64,000 nt of DNA from Sva-07 sp963728195 (GCA_963728195.1 CAVSIX010000011.1:248001-312000), one strand, 5' to 3'; counted from the stretch's first letter, positions 1 through 8,742 are shown. A program made the numbers and translations. The notes: generated by a model from the sequence alone, not told the origin.

Positions 1-40
1 ATCGGTATCTTTCGTGCCGACCGTTCGAACAGGAGTCACC

Positions 41-2323
41 GTGCGCACAAGCCAGTCCAATCGAGCGGTCGCCGTGCTGCTCGCCGCCGCCGTGATCATC
101 GCCGGATGCAGTAGCGACGACGACGACGCCAGCCCGACCACGGAGGCGTCGCCGGCGACGACCGAGGCCGCGGCCCCCGAGACGACGGAGGCGTCGCTCA
201 CGGGCGAGGGACTCGAAGTGGGACTCCTCGCACCGTCGCGGGGCCTGCTGGCGAGTCTTTTCCAGGGCCAGGAGCGCGGCAGCGCCTTGGCGGCCAGCGA
301 TGTCGATGCGGCGGGCGGCGTGTTGGACGGCCCGCTGACGATCACCAGCTACCCGGCTGATCCTGGCGCCGCACCGAGCGAGAACGTGCAGACCGCAGTG
401 GACGGCGGCGCACAGTCGTTGATCGGCCCGGCCAGCTCCGACGACGCCGTCGCGGTGCGCGACGAGGTGGCGTCGTTGGACTCGATCACGTGCAGTGCGT
501 CGGCGACGCTTCCCAGCATCACCCGCGACCAGGAGACGATGGCGCTGTTCCGCACGGCGCTGCCCGACGACATCACGACCACGTATCTCACCTCGGTCAT
601 CGTCGACCGTCGGGATGCCGTGTCGCCCGACGCCGCCTGGAATGTCGCCATCGTGGCGCGTGACGATGCGTACGGGCAGTCGATCAGCAACGGTCTCGCC
701 GCCACGCTGCAAGCCGCCGGCATCACGCCGACGGTCATCGGCTACAACCCTCGCCGCGTGAACTTCGCCGGCACTGCTGAGCAGGTCGCCGCCGCAGCGC
801 CCGATCTCACCGTGCTCGTCACCTACGCAGAGGGCTTCAACCTGTTGTCGAGCCTCCTGTCGGCCGGTCTCGACCCGGCGTCGATGATGGGTCTCGATGC
901 CTTCTTCGTGCCCCGCGCGGCGGACATCGCGTCGTCGACGACCGACGACCCGGCCGCCACCGACGGCTTCACCGCCGTGGGCTCGATGGGCGACAAGGCG
1001 TTCCTCGCCCGACTGTACGAGGACGATCCGACCGGCCAGATCTCGTTTGCTCCCCAGGCGTACGACTGCGCCATCGTCCTGGCGCTCGCCACGGCGTCGG
1101 TCGACGCCGGCGACTCCGACGCGATGGGCGATGCGGTGCAGTCGGTCACCGGTGGCGGGGTTCCGTGCACCACCTACGCCGACTGCCTCGACAAGTTCAA
1201 CGCCGGCGAGGACATCGACTACGACGGCGTGTCCGGCCAGCTCGCGATCGACGCCAACGGTGACCCGACGTTCGCTCGGTTCACCACGGCGGTCCTCCAG
1301 AACGGCGAGGTCGCCGACATCTCGAGCACCGACGTCGACGTCGCCGACCTCCGTCGCCAGCAGGAGGCCTACGCCGCTGCGGCGCAGATCACCCAGATCC
1401 AGCTGGCGCTCACGTTCCTCGGCTTCTACAGCGGCCCGATCAACGGACTCGACACACCGGAGTTCCAAGCAGCGCTCGCCGCATTCCAGACGTCGGTCGG
1501 ATTGCCCCCGACGGGTATCTACGACGAAGCCACCGACGCCGCCCTGCGCGCCGCACTCGGCTCGTATGCCGACCTGCTCTCGGCGACGACCGCGGACATC
1601 CAGCGTCTGATGACCGACCTCGGGTTCTACACCGGCCCGATCGACGGTGTGTGGACCGAGGAACTGACGCGGTCGATCCAGGCACTGCAGGCCGAACTCG
1701 GCGTGCCGCAGACCGGCGTGCTCGATGCAGCGACGCTGCGTGCGATCTACGCCGCGGGCCAGGAGAGCGGGGCGACGACCACGACGGTCGCACCGTCGAC
1801 GACGACGCCGGACACCACGGCGCCGCCGACGACCGCACCGGAGACGACGGCAACGCCGACGACGGCCCCGGCCACGACGGCGCCGCCCACGGTGCCACCG
1901 ACGACCGTCCCCCCGCCGGAGCCGCTGCCGACGCTGCTCGATGCCTTGCGCGACGCACCGGAGTACTCGGACTACGTTCGCTTGCTCGAAGCCGCCGACT
2001 TCCCGGCCGACTTCGACCGACTCCGTCAGTACACGCTCTTCGCACCGACCAACGACGCGTTCTCCGCAGCGGGCTACGACATCGATGCGATCATCGCCGA
2101 CACCGATCCGACCGAGCTGTTCACGCTCCTGATCGACACGGTGGCGGTGGGGCGCCTCGAGGTGGCCGATCTGCCGAACCCGATCGAGATGCTCAGCGGC
2201 ACCACGTTCGAGGTCCTGAACGACGGCACGACCGTGACGGTCAACGGCCTGCCGATCGTCGGCGAACCGATCCTTGCGGTCAACGGCATCGTCCACGGTC
2301 TCGGAGCGCTGAACCCGCGGTGA
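41..2323 (+). CDS. Mosaic lipoprotein: solute-binding, two peptidoglycan-binding and one fasciclin domain
   Basis: This is probably a cell-surface lipoprotein of 760 residues. I chose GTG at 41 over the in-frame GTG at 14 because AGGAG lies five bases upstream. A short signal ends in a lipobox (IIAGC, Cys23). A low-complexity Asp/Thr/Ala/Glu stretch follows, then a region of about 370 residues resembling type I (Leu/Ile/Val-type) periplasmic binding proteins. Two PG_binding_1-type repeats come next, each with an LGFYxGPI core. After a Thr/Pro-rich linker, the C-terminus is a fasciclin (FAS1) domain with the TLFAPTNDAF motif and the NGIVHGLG end. The family knowledge suggests ligand binding plus wall attachment and adhesion; the ligand is unknown. 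The domain combination is unusual and may tether a sensor to the wall. Confidence 0.85.
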   Translation: MRTSQSNRAVAVLLAAAVIIAGCSSDDDDASPTTEASPATTEAAAPETTEASLTGEGLEVGLLAPSRGLLASLFQGQERGSALAASDVDAAGGVLDGPLTITSYPADPGAAPSENVQTAVDGGAQSLIGPASSDDAVAVRDEVASLDSITCSASATLPSITRDQETMALFRTALPDDITTTYLTSVIVDRRDAVSPDAAWNVAIVARDDAYGQSISNGLAATLQAAGITPTVIGYNPRRVNFAGTAEQVAAAAPDLTVLVTYAEGFNLLSSLLSAGLDPASMMGLDAFFVPRAADIASSTTDDPAATDGFTAVGSMGDKAFLARLYEDDPTGQISFAPQAYDCAIVLALATASVDAGDSDAMGDAVQSVTGGGVPCTTYADCLDKFNAGEDIDYDGVSGQLAIDANGDPTFARFTTAVLQNGEVADISSTDVDVADLRRQQEAYAAAAQITQIQLALTFLGFYSGPINGLDTPEFQAALAAFQTSVGLPPTGIYDEATDAALRAALGSYADLLSATTADIQRLMTDLGFYTGPIDGVWTEELTRSIQALQAELGVPQTGVLDAATLRAIYAAGQESGATTTTVAPSTTTPDTTAPPTTAPETTATPTTAPATTAPPTVPPTTVPPPEPLPTLLDALRDAPEYSDYVRLLEAADFPADFDRLRQYTLFAPTNDAFSAAGYDIDAIIADTDPTELFTLLIDTVAVGRLEVADLPNPIEMLSGTTFEVLNDGTTVTVNGLPIVGEPILAVNGIVHGLGALNPR

Positions 2324-2394
2324 CCGAATGGTGACGCCACGCTGACATCGCAAGTCGGCACACGTCGGCGCCGCCGATCTGGCAGGATCGCGAC

Positions 2395-2775
2395 ATGGAC
2401 TCGGCTCTGTGCGTCACCGGATTCGACCACATCGTACTGGCGTGCTCCGACGTCGAACGGACGCTGGCGTGGTACGTCGACCTCCTCGGTCTCGAGCCGG
2501 TGCGTGTCGACGAATGGCGCCGCGGCGAGGCGCCGTTCCCGTCGGTGCGCGTCGATGCCGGCACGATCATCGACCTGATCGCCGGGACACCGACCGACGG
2601 GCGCCTCGACCACTTCTGTCTGGTCGTCGACCCGACCGATCTCGATGCGATCGCCGCCTCGGGCGAGTTCACCGTGGTCGACGGTCCGGGCCGCCGCTTC
2701 GGGGCGCGCGGTGACGGTACGTCGCTGTACGTGCGCGATCCCGACGGCACCGTCGTCGAGCTGCGGCACTACTGA
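2395..2775 (+). CDS. VOC (glyoxalase/dioxygenase fold) family protein
   Basis: This 126-residue protein has the vicinal-oxygen-chelate pattern: an N-terminal GFDHIVLACSDVERTLAWY segment, a central LDHFCLVVD strand and a C-terminal SLYVRDPDGTVVELR segment. His and Glu residues at the usual positions (the first strand, LDH, and VVEL near the end) could bind a divalent metal. The length equals one full VOC module of paired beta-alpha-beta-beta-beta units. VOC proteins include glyoxalases, dioxygenases and antibiotic-resistance binders, and the sequence does not tell which. It stands alone between two lipoprotein genes, with a 71-bp gap upstream. Confidence 0.85.
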   Translation: MDSALCVTGFDHIVLACSDVERTLAWYVDLLGLEPVRVDEWRRGEAPFPSVRVDAGTIIDLIAGTPTDGRLDHFCLVVDPTDLDAIAASGEFTVVDGPGRRFGARGDGTSLYVRDPDGTVVELRHY

Positions 2776-2805
2776 CGGGCGAGGGCGGCCCGGTACCCTC
2801 ACCGT

Positions 2806-3198
2806 GTGCTCGCGGCCGTCCGTCCCCTCATCCTTGCCCCGCTGCTGCTGTCACCCGTGCTCGTCGCGTGCGGCGCCGACAACCCCGCCGCCGACACTGC
2901 GTCGGAGCCGAGCCGGACGATCGCCATCACCGCGACCGAGTACGAGTTCAACGGCGACCCCGGCGTGATCGCCGCCGGCGACACGATCGAGTTCGTCGTC
3001 GAGAACGTCGGCCAGCTCGACCACTCGATGGAGGTGCTCTCGGCGACGGGAAGCTCCTTGGGCAAGACGGCGCGGATCCCGGCGGGTGCCAGCGATGCGG
3101 TGACGGTCACGTTCGACGGCGCCGGCGGGTATCGCTTGATCTGCGACATCGACGACCACCTGAGCCGGGGACAGGTCGCCACCATCGAGGTCACCTGA
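2806..3198 (+). CDS. Cupredoxin-like lipoprotein with a possible axial glutamine
   Basis: This 130-residue product has a signal ending in a lipobox (VLVAC), so it is probably anchored outside the membrane. The rest is one cupredoxin-like beta sandwich. The candidate copper ligands are a His in LDHSM, then Cys and His in CDIDDH. Five residues after that His, where plastocyanins and azurins carry Met, there is Gln (HLSRGQ). The C-to-H and H-to-Q spacings of five residues match stellacyanin. The start is GTG; a second GTG two bases earlier is out of frame. It is likely an electron carrier or copper-binding protein. A redox partner is not evident nearby. Confidence 0.75.
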   Translation: MLAAVRPLILAPLLLSPVLVACGADNPAADTASEPSRTIAITATEYEFNGDPGVIAAGDTIEFVVENVGQLDHSMEVLSATGSSLGKTARIPAGASDAVTVTFDGAGGYRLICDIDDHLSRGQVATIEVT

Positions 3199-3247
3199 CG
3201 GCGGCGACCGGTATCCGGGTGATCCGTCCCCAGTAGGCTCCACGGCG

Positions 3248-4690
3248 ATGTCTCGCCGCGCGCTCGCCGTGTTCGATCTGGATCGAACACTGATCTCGAC
3301 GTCGTCGGCGACCGTGTTCCGCAAACACCTCGCAGCGCACGGACTCGGCGGGGGCCACGATCTGCCGCTCGTCGACGTCTTCACCAAGTTCTACGAGCAG
3401 TTCGGTGAAACCTGGCTGATGATGCAGCCGGCTCGCTTGTCGAGCCGGGCCGCGAACGGGTGGAGCGTGGCGACGGTCGAGGCGGCGATGCAGGACGCCG
3501 CCGACGAACTCGCCGGAATGCTGCTGCCCGGGGCGGCCAAGGCAATGGAGGAACACCGAGCGGCGGGCCGACGCCTGGTGATGGCGACCACGTCGCCGTT
3601 GGTGTTCGTCAAGCCGTTCGCCGAGAGAGTCGGCTTCGACGATGTGGTCGCCACCCAGTGGGAGCGCACCGACGGACCCGACGGCGACGAGGTGTTCACC
3701 GGTCGCATGACCGGACAGTTCGTCTGGGGGCGATCCAAGTCCGACGCCGTTGCGCTGTGGGCCGCCGACCACGACGCCGACCTGGCCGAGTCGTGGGCCT
3801 ACAGCGACAGCTACTTCGATGCGCCGCTGCTGGCGGCGGTCGGCCACCCCGTCGTCGTCAACCCCGACCTGCAGATGCGGATCACCGCCACGATCCGGGG
3901 ATGGCCGGTCGTGCACTTCGACCGCTCCGACGGTGTCTCGAAGATCCTCGGACGCGAACTGCAGGAGTGGGGCCGCCCGTTCATGCGCCGCGAGATCGTC
4001 ACGCCGAACGCCCACATCGAATTCGAAGGCCTCGAGCACGTCCCGGCGAGCGGTCCGGCGATCCTCGTGTTCAATCACCGTTCGTACTTCGATCCGATCG
4101 TGATGGGACTGGTGATCGCCAAGACCGGACGCAACGTCCGCGGGCTCGGCAAGAAGGAGGTCTTCGACGTCCCGCTCGTCGGACGGCTCATGAAGGCCTC
4201 GGGCGGCATCCGCGTCGACCGCGGGACGGGATCGGACGAACCGCTCGACGCGGCGATCGCGGCGGTCGAGGCCGGCGAGCTCCTGATGATCGCCCCCGAG
4301 GGCACGATCCCTCGCGGCCCCGCGTTCTTCGACCCGGTGTTGAAGGGGCGGTGGGGTGCCGCACGCATCGCAGCGGCGACGGGGGCGCCGGTGATCCCGA
4401 TCGGGCTCTGGGGCACGGAGAAGGTGTGGCCGCGGAACTCGCGCCTCCCGAAGATGTCGCTGACCGAGCGCCCGCTCGTGACCGCAACCGTCGGTCCGCC
4501 CGTCGACTTGCGCTACCGCAGCCCCGACGCCGACACCAAGCGGATCATGAAGGCGATCAGCGCACTGCTGCCACCCGAGGCTCGGCGGCGGCGAACACCG
4601 ACCGCGGAGGAGTTGGCGCTGACCTACCCACCCGGGTATCACGGTAACCCCGAGGCGGAGTCGGTGCGACGCCCCGGCACCGACACCTGA
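3248..4690 (+). CDS. plsC: HAD-IB phosphatase fused to 1-acylglycerol-3-phosphate acyltransferase (PlsC-like)
   Basis: This 480-residue bifunctional protein starts with a HAD-IB domain (AVFDLDRTL motif I, MATTSP motif II, an AYSDSYFDAPLL motif near residue 190). A PlsC/LPLAT domain follows, with NHRSYFD (the NHx4D catalytic motif) near residue 277 and APEGTIPRG near residue 356. The HAD part resembles the phosphoserine-phosphatase-like domain of the mycobacterial PlsC fusion (Rv2483c type). The acyltransferase part should convert lysophosphatidate to phosphatidate at the membrane. The next gene, 17 bp downstream, is a WS/DGAT, which fits a route from phosphatidate through diacylglycerol to triacylglycerol. 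The physiological substrate of the HAD domain is uncertain. Confidence 0.9.
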   Translation: MSRRALAVFDLDRTLISTSSATVFRKHLAAHGLGGGHDLPLVDVFTKFYEQFGETWLMMQPARLSSRAANGWSVATVEAAMQDAADELAGMLLPGAAKAMEEHRAAGRRLVMATTSPLVFVKPFAERVGFDDVVATQWERTDGPDGDEVFTGRMTGQFVWGRSKSDAVALWAADHDADLAESWAYSDSYFDAPLLAAVGHPVVVNPDLQMRITATIRGWPVVHFDRSDGVSKILGRELQEWGRPFMRREIVTPNAHIEFEGLEHVPASGPAILVFNHRSYFDPIVMGLVIAKTGRNVRGLGKKEVFDVPLVGRLMKASGGIRVDRGTGSDEPLDAAIAAVEAGELLMIAPEGTIPRGPAFFDPVLKGRWGAARIAAATGAPVIPIGLWGTEKVWPRNSRLPKMSLTERPLVTATVGPPVDLRYRSPDADTKRIMKAISALLPPEARRRRTPTAEELALTYPPGYHGNPEAESVRRPGTDT

Positions 4691-4707
4691 CGCGAAGCGA
4701 GACGACG

Positions 4708-6165
4708 ATGGCCGAGACCCGAGAGCGCGAGACGCGGTTCAGTGACCGCATGTCCGACCACGAAGCCCTGATGTGGAACGTGGAGAAGGACCCGTGGCTG
4801 AACCCGAGCGGCGCCTCGCTCACGTTGCTGCAGGGGTCGATCGACAAGGAGCACTTCCGTCGCACCATGCGGCGCGCCGTCGTCAAGATCCCGCGTCTGT
4901 ACGAACGGGTCGTGCCCGGTCTCGGCCGGCTCGCACCGCCGGCGTGGGTGCCCGACCCGGAGTTCGACATCGACTTCCACGTCCGCCACGTGCGGCTGCC
5001 GAAGCCGGGGACCGAGCGGGCACTGTTCGACCTCGCGGCGCAGCTGTACCAGGAGCCCCTCGACCGTACCCGGCCGTTGTGGCGGTTCGTGCTGATCGAT
5101 GGCGTCAAGGGTGGCCGGAGCGCGATCTGGGCGATCGTCCACCATGCGGTCAGCGACGGCATCGGTCAGTTGCGTATGGCCGAGCTGTATCAGCAGCTCG
5201 AAGCTGATGCGCCGATGCCCGACGACGTCGACGTCGAGGCGATCGTCGCCGACGCCGTCTCGGCCCACCACGCCAAGCAGCTCGGCGGTGACCTGACCGA
5301 CGGGTTCCCGACCGCCGTCGGCCAGAGTCTCGCCCATCTGGTGCGGCGACAGCTCGGTGTCGCGCGACGCATGGCGGGCGAGGTCGTGATCTGGCCGGCC
5401 GATCCCCAGCGAGCGCGCGACACGGTCGAGGGCGTGGTCGAGATGGTGTCGTCCACGCTGGGTGCGCTCACCGGCTCGGGCAACGAGGTCGAGGGCGGGT
5501 CTCCGCTGTGGAAGCAGCGGTCGCGTCATCGCCATCTCGAACACGTCTCGATGCCGCTCGACGAGTTGAAGGCGGCCGCGAAGCGGCTCGGCGTCACGGT
5601 GAACGACGTCTTCCTCGCCGGCATGGTCGAGGGATCCGTGCGCTACCACGCCGACCGCGGCGTCGAGGTCGATGCGTTCAACACGAGCTTCGTGCTCAGC
5701 ACCCGCCACGACAGCGCGATCGGTGGGAACTCGTTCACGCCGGTCCCCGTCCAGGTGCCGGGTGCGTCGATGCCGCTCGCTGATCGTGTCGCCGACATCC
5801 ACACCCGCCTCGCCGCCAAGCGCGAAGCGATGGAGCACAGCGGTGGCGGTATGAGCGCGCTGTCGGGAGTCGCGAACTGGCTGCCGACGTCGGTGATCAC
5901 GAGTGCAGCCCGCGCCGCCGCCGCCAAGATCGACTTCGCCACGTCGAACCTGCGCGGCGCGCCGATCCCGCTGTACGTGTCGGGCGCCAGGGTGTTGCAC
6001 ATCGTCACGATGGGGCCGGTCGCCGGCACTGCGTGCAACGCGACGGCGTTGAGCTACGAGAACAGTTTCGACATCGGGCTCTTCATCGACCCGACCGCCA
6101 TCGACTCGCCGGGCGACTTCCGCAATGCGGTCGACGCCGCCTTCCGCGACGTCCTCACCCTGTAG
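4708..6165 (+). CDS. Wax ester synthase/diacylglycerol acyltransferase (WS/DGAT)
   Basis: This 485-residue protein carries the WS/DGAT catalytic motif HHAVSDG near residue 150 (HHxxxDG, the second His being the base). The N-terminus has the family pattern SDHEALMWNVE, and the C-terminal domain has VNDVFLAGM and SNLRGAPIPLYVSGARV. The family esterifies diacylglycerol or long-chain alcohols with acyl-CoA to make storage lipid. It lies 17 bp after the HAD-PlsC gene and is probably in its operon; this pairing resembles the mycobacterial plsC and triacylglycerol synthase neighbourhood. A second, more distant paralogue is encoded at 42631-44049. Confidence 0.93.
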   Translation: MAETRERETRFSDRMSDHEALMWNVEKDPWLNPSGASLTLLQGSIDKEHFRRTMRRAVVKIPRLYERVVPGLGRLAPPAWVPDPEFDIDFHVRHVRLPKPGTERALFDLAAQLYQEPLDRTRPLWRFVLIDGVKGGRSAIWAIVHHAVSDGIGQLRMAELYQQLEADAPMPDDVDVEAIVADAVSAHHAKQLGGDLTDGFPTAVGQSLAHLVRRQLGVARRMAGEVVIWPADPQRARDTVEGVVEMVSSTLGALTGSGNEVEGGSPLWKQRSRHRHLEHVSMPLDELKAAAKRLGVTVNDVFLAGMVEGSVRYHADRGVEVDAFNTSFVLSTRHDSAIGGNSFTPVPVQVPGASMPLADRVADIHTRLAAKREAMEHSGGGMSALSGVANWLPTSVITSAARAAAAKIDFATSNLRGAPIPLYVSGARVLHIVTMGPVAGTACNATALSYENSFDIGLFIDPTAIDSPGDFRNAVDAAFRDVLTL

Positions 6166-6167
6166 CC

Positions 6168-6236
6168 GCTCGAGTGTCAGACCGTCACACCTGTCACACC
6201 TGTCACACCGTGGCGGGTCGAACGTGACACTCGAGC
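6168..6236. repeat. Perfect 12-bp inverted repeat enclosing three GTCACACC direct repeats
   Basis: GCTCGAGTGTCA at 6168-6179 is exactly complementary to TGACACTCGAGC at 6225-6236. The 45-bp loop contains three tandem copies of GTCACACC. The left arm begins just after the WS/DGAT stop, and the right arm overlaps the GTG start of the next gene. It could act as a terminator or attenuator hairpin, a repressor site, or the footprint of a small mobile palindrome (see the nested 30-bp element). Confidence 0.75.
6200..6229 (+). repeat. 30-bp palindromic element, copy A
   Basis: This stretch begins CTGTCACACC and ends GTGACA. It differs at one position out of 30 from 48801-48830 inside the hrpA helicase gene. 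The ends TGTCAC and GTGACA are inverted. Here it supplies the GTG start (6224) of the alcohol dehydrogenase. Read in the gene frame it gives LSHRGGSNVT, against LSHHGGSNVT in the hrpA copy. Confidence 0.75.
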
Positions 6237-7231
6237 ATCGGGCGCAGGTGCTCGATCGCCCGCGACCGATCACCGATCGCCCGCTCGAGTTGCGCGAGGT
6301 CGACCCACCGGCACCGGGGCCCGGTGAGATCGCGATCGAGGTCGCGGCCTGCGGTGTCTGTCGCACGGATCTGCAACTCGTCGAGGGTGACCTGCCTGCC
6401 CGCCGGTTGCCGGTCATCCCTGGTCACCAGGTGGTGGGCTGCGTCACTGCGCTCGGTGCAGGCGTTGGGCGATGGAGCGTCGGCGACCGTGTCGGCGTGG
6501 CGTGGCTCGCCGGATCGTGTGGTGACTGCGATCACTGTCGAGCGGGCCGGGAGAACCTGTGCCCTTCGGCGGAGTTCACCGGCTGGGACCGTGACGGCGG
6601 GTATGCGGACTCGATGGTGGCACGGGCCGACTTCGCGTTCTCGATCCCCGATGCGTTCACCGACACCGAAGCGGCACCGCTGTTGTGCGGCGGCGTGATC
6701 GGCTACCGCTCGTTGAAGATCTCCGGCATCCGCCCGGGTGGCCGCATCGGTCTGTACGGCTTCGGTGCCTCGGCGCTGCTCGCACTCCAGGTCGCGGTCC
6801 ACTGGGGTTGCGAGGTCTACGTCGCCACGCGCTCGATGGGCGAGCGTGACCGAGCGCTCGAGCTCGGCGCAGTCTGGGCGGGTGGCTACGACGACGCACC
6901 GCCGGTCGAGCTCGATGCCGCCGTCACCTTCGCTCCGGTCGGTTCGGTCGTCGTGGCCGCGCTGCGAGCGATCGCACCGGGGGGCACCGTGGCGATCAAC
7001 GCGATCCATCTCGACGAGATCCCGGCGTTCGACTACGACCTGCTCTGGCGGGAGCGTGGGTTGCGCAGCGTGGCCAACTTCACGCGTCGAGACGCCGAGG
7101 AGTTCCTCGCACTCGCCGCCGAGATCCCCATCCGCACCGTGGCGGACCTGTTCTCGCTCGAGGATGCCAATGTGGCGCTCGAACGATTGGCCGCCGGTGG
7201 CATCGCCGGTGCCGCCGTGCTGACGACGTGA
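6224..7231 (+). CDS. Zinc-binding alcohol dehydrogenase (medium-chain MDR family)
   Basis: This 335-residue enzyme has the GroES-like fold with the catalytic-zinc Cys in ACGVCRTD. The structural-zinc cluster CGDCDHCRAGRENLC has all four cysteines. PGHQVVG sits at the usual PGHE position, with Gln in place of Glu, as in many related proteins. The Rossmann segment reads GLYGFGASALLALQVA. I place the start at GTG 6224, because further upstream translation would only read through a repeat. The substrate is probably an alcohol or aldehyde with NAD(P); its identity is not shown. The stop overlaps the next gene's GTG start (GTGA), so the two are translationally coupled. Confidence 0.88.
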   Translation: MTLEHRAQVLDRPRPITDRPLELREVDPPAPGPGEIAIEVAACGVCRTDLQLVEGDLPARRLPVIPGHQVVGCVTALGAGVGRWSVGDRVGVAWLAGSCGDCDHCRAGRENLCPSAEFTGWDRDGGYADSMVARADFAFSIPDAFTDTEAAPLLCGGVIGYRSLKISGIRPGGRIGLYGFGASALLALQVAVHWGCEVYVATRSMGERDRALELGAVWAGGYDDAPPVELDAAVTFAPVGSVVVAALRAIAPGGTVAINAIHLDEIPAFDYDLLWRERGLRSVANFTRRDAEEFLALAAEIPIRTVADLFSLEDANVALERLAAGGIAGAAVLTT

Positions 7232-8100
7232 CGAATACGGTCGCGGACATGCACGTTTCGCAGCTCTGGCGCTACCCGGTCAAGTCGATGATCGGAGGGA
7301 GCGTCGACACGGTCGACCTCGATCAGCTGGGCGTCGTCGGGGACCGCACGTGGGCCACCCGCGACCTCGAACGCGGCGGGATTCGCGGTGCCAAGAAGAT
7401 CGGCTCGCTGATGCGCCTCTGCGCACGAGACATCGACGACGGCCACGTGGAGATCACGCTGCCGGACGGGTCGACCGTGCGGACCACCGATCCGGACGTC
7501 GACGAACGGGTCAGTGCCGCCCTCGACCAGCGGGTCCGTCTCGAACGGCTCGCACCGGCCGACGATCTCGACCACTACCGCCGCGGTGGCGCCGACTCGG
7601 ACGATCCGATGGCGGAGTTGCGCAGCATCTTCGGTCGCGACGACGACGAACCGCTTCCCGACTTCTCGGTCTTTCCGCCGATCATCGCCGAGTTCGAGTC
7701 GCCGCCCGGCACGTACTACGACGTGTTCCCGCTGATGGTGATGACCGAAGCCGCGCTCGGCGCACTCGCAGGGGCACTGCCCGATTCCAACGTGGACGTG
7801 CGCCGGTTCCGGCCGTCGTTCGTCGTCGACACCGGTGACGGTGGTGGCGATGCGCCGACGCCGGGTCACCCCGAATTCGACTGGATCGGTCGCCGAGCGA
7901 CCGTCGGCACGGCGACGATCGAGTTCGGCGCACCCTGCCCGCGTTGTGTGATGGTCACCCGCGAGATCGATGCGTCGATCCCCGCCGACCGCTCGGTGTT
8001 GCGCCACATCGTGCGCGACCTCGATCAGAACCTGGGTGTCTACGCCACCGTCGTGTTGCCCGGCACCGTCCGAGTCGGCGACCAGCTCACGTTCATCTGA
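7228..8100 (+). CDS. MOSC domain protein with N-terminal MOSC beta-barrel
   Basis: This 290-residue protein has an N-terminal MOSC_N-type domain (LWRYPVKSMIGGSV, then GDRTWATRD). The C-terminal MOSC domain has the sulfur-carrier cysteine region APCPRCVMVTRE near residue 230. Proteins of this family (mARC and YcbX type) handle molybdenum cofactor sulfur or act as molybdoenzyme reductases. No ferredoxin domain is present, so an electron donor would be separate. GTG at 7228 overlaps the preceding TGA; an ATG at 7249 is a possible alternative start. It is coupled to the alcohol dehydrogenase, suggesting a shared redox role (inference). Confidence 0.85.
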   Translation: MTNTVADMHVSQLWRYPVKSMIGGSVDTVDLDQLGVVGDRTWATRDLERGGIRGAKKIGSLMRLCARDIDDGHVEITLPDGSTVRTTDPDVDERVSAALDQRVRLERLAPADDLDHYRRGGADSDDPMAELRSIFGRDDDEPLPDFSVFPPIIAEFESPPGTYYDVFPLMVMTEAALGALAGALPDSNVDVRRFRPSFVVDTGDGGGDAPTPGHPEFDWIGRRATVGTATIEFGAPCPRCVMVTREIDASIPADRSVLRHIVRDLDQNLGVYATVVLPGTVRVGDQLTFI

Positions 8101-8124
8101 GCCGATCGGAGAGGGCACGGCTGT

Positions 8125-8742
8125 TCAACGGGGGCGGGCGACGCCCCACGAGTGGTACGACGAGATCTTCGGACCCGGAAGGTAGGCAGAGGTCACCTCG
8201 ACGAACTCGAAGCCGGCCGACTCGATCATGTGTGGGATCGGGCGGGTGATGTGGCAACCGCCGGCGAGGCGTGTCCACACCGGATCGATGCGGTGCTGCC
8301 ACGTTCGCACGGCGTCGTCCGGGGCGGCGCCGTGCTCGGAGAACAGCAGGAGGCCGTCGGGTCGCAACACGCGTCGCATCTGTGCGAGTGCGCGCTCCCC
8401 GTCGGCGATCGTGCAGAGCGTGTAGGTGAGCACGACGGTGTCGACGCTGTCGTCGTCGAGTGGGATCTCCTCGCCGGGCAGGTCGAGCCAGCGCACGTCG
8501 AGATCGGTCGCCGCCAGCGCCGGGGCAGCCTTTCGGCGCATGCCCTCGGACGGTTCCAGGCCCCAGACGAGCTCGACTGCGGACCGGTCGTAGAACGGCA
8601 GGTTCAGACCCGGCCCCATGCCGACCTCGAGCACGCGGCCCGTGGCGCGGGGGACGATCTTGCTGCGCTGTTTCGCGATGTCACCGCTTCCGCAGGCCAC
8701 CGCGATGAGGTGCGGCAGCACGTGGGTGTCGTAGAGCCCCAT
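8125..8742 (-). CDS. Class I SAM-dependent methyltransferase
   Basis: This 205-residue protein has the SAM-binding motif I VLEVGMGPGLNLPFY. The acidic loop follows (GLEPSEGM), then DDSVDTVVLTYTLCTI, a motif IV-like stretch, and the LRPDGLLLFSEHG motif. The order matches the Methyltransf_11 (UbiE-like) group, often annotated as phospholipid or quinone methyltransferases. The substrate cannot be read from the sequence. The C-terminal PRPIPHMIESAGF segment is typical of the group. It is convergent with the MOSC gene, only 24 bp apart. Confidence 0.88.
   Translation of the reverse strand: MGLYDTHVLPHLIAVACGSGDIAKQRSKIVPRATGRVLEVGMGPGLNLPFYDRSAVELVWGLEPSEGMRRKAAPALAATDLDVRWLDLPGEEIPLDDDSVDTVVLTYTLCTIADGERALAQMRRVLRPDGLLLFSEHGAAPDDAVRTWQHRIDPVWTRLAGGCHITRPIPHMIESAGFEFVEVTSAYLPGPKISSYHSWGVARPR

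Noticed and set aside
14..40. Earlier GTG start of the first lipoprotein.
   Set aside because: AGGAG is positioned for GTG 41, and the signal peptide fits that start.
3191..6417. Long open frames on the minus strand opposite the HAD-PlsC and WS/DGAT genes.
   Set aside because: They are low-complexity, rich in Arg/Asp/His, and mirror the codon periodicity of the real genes.
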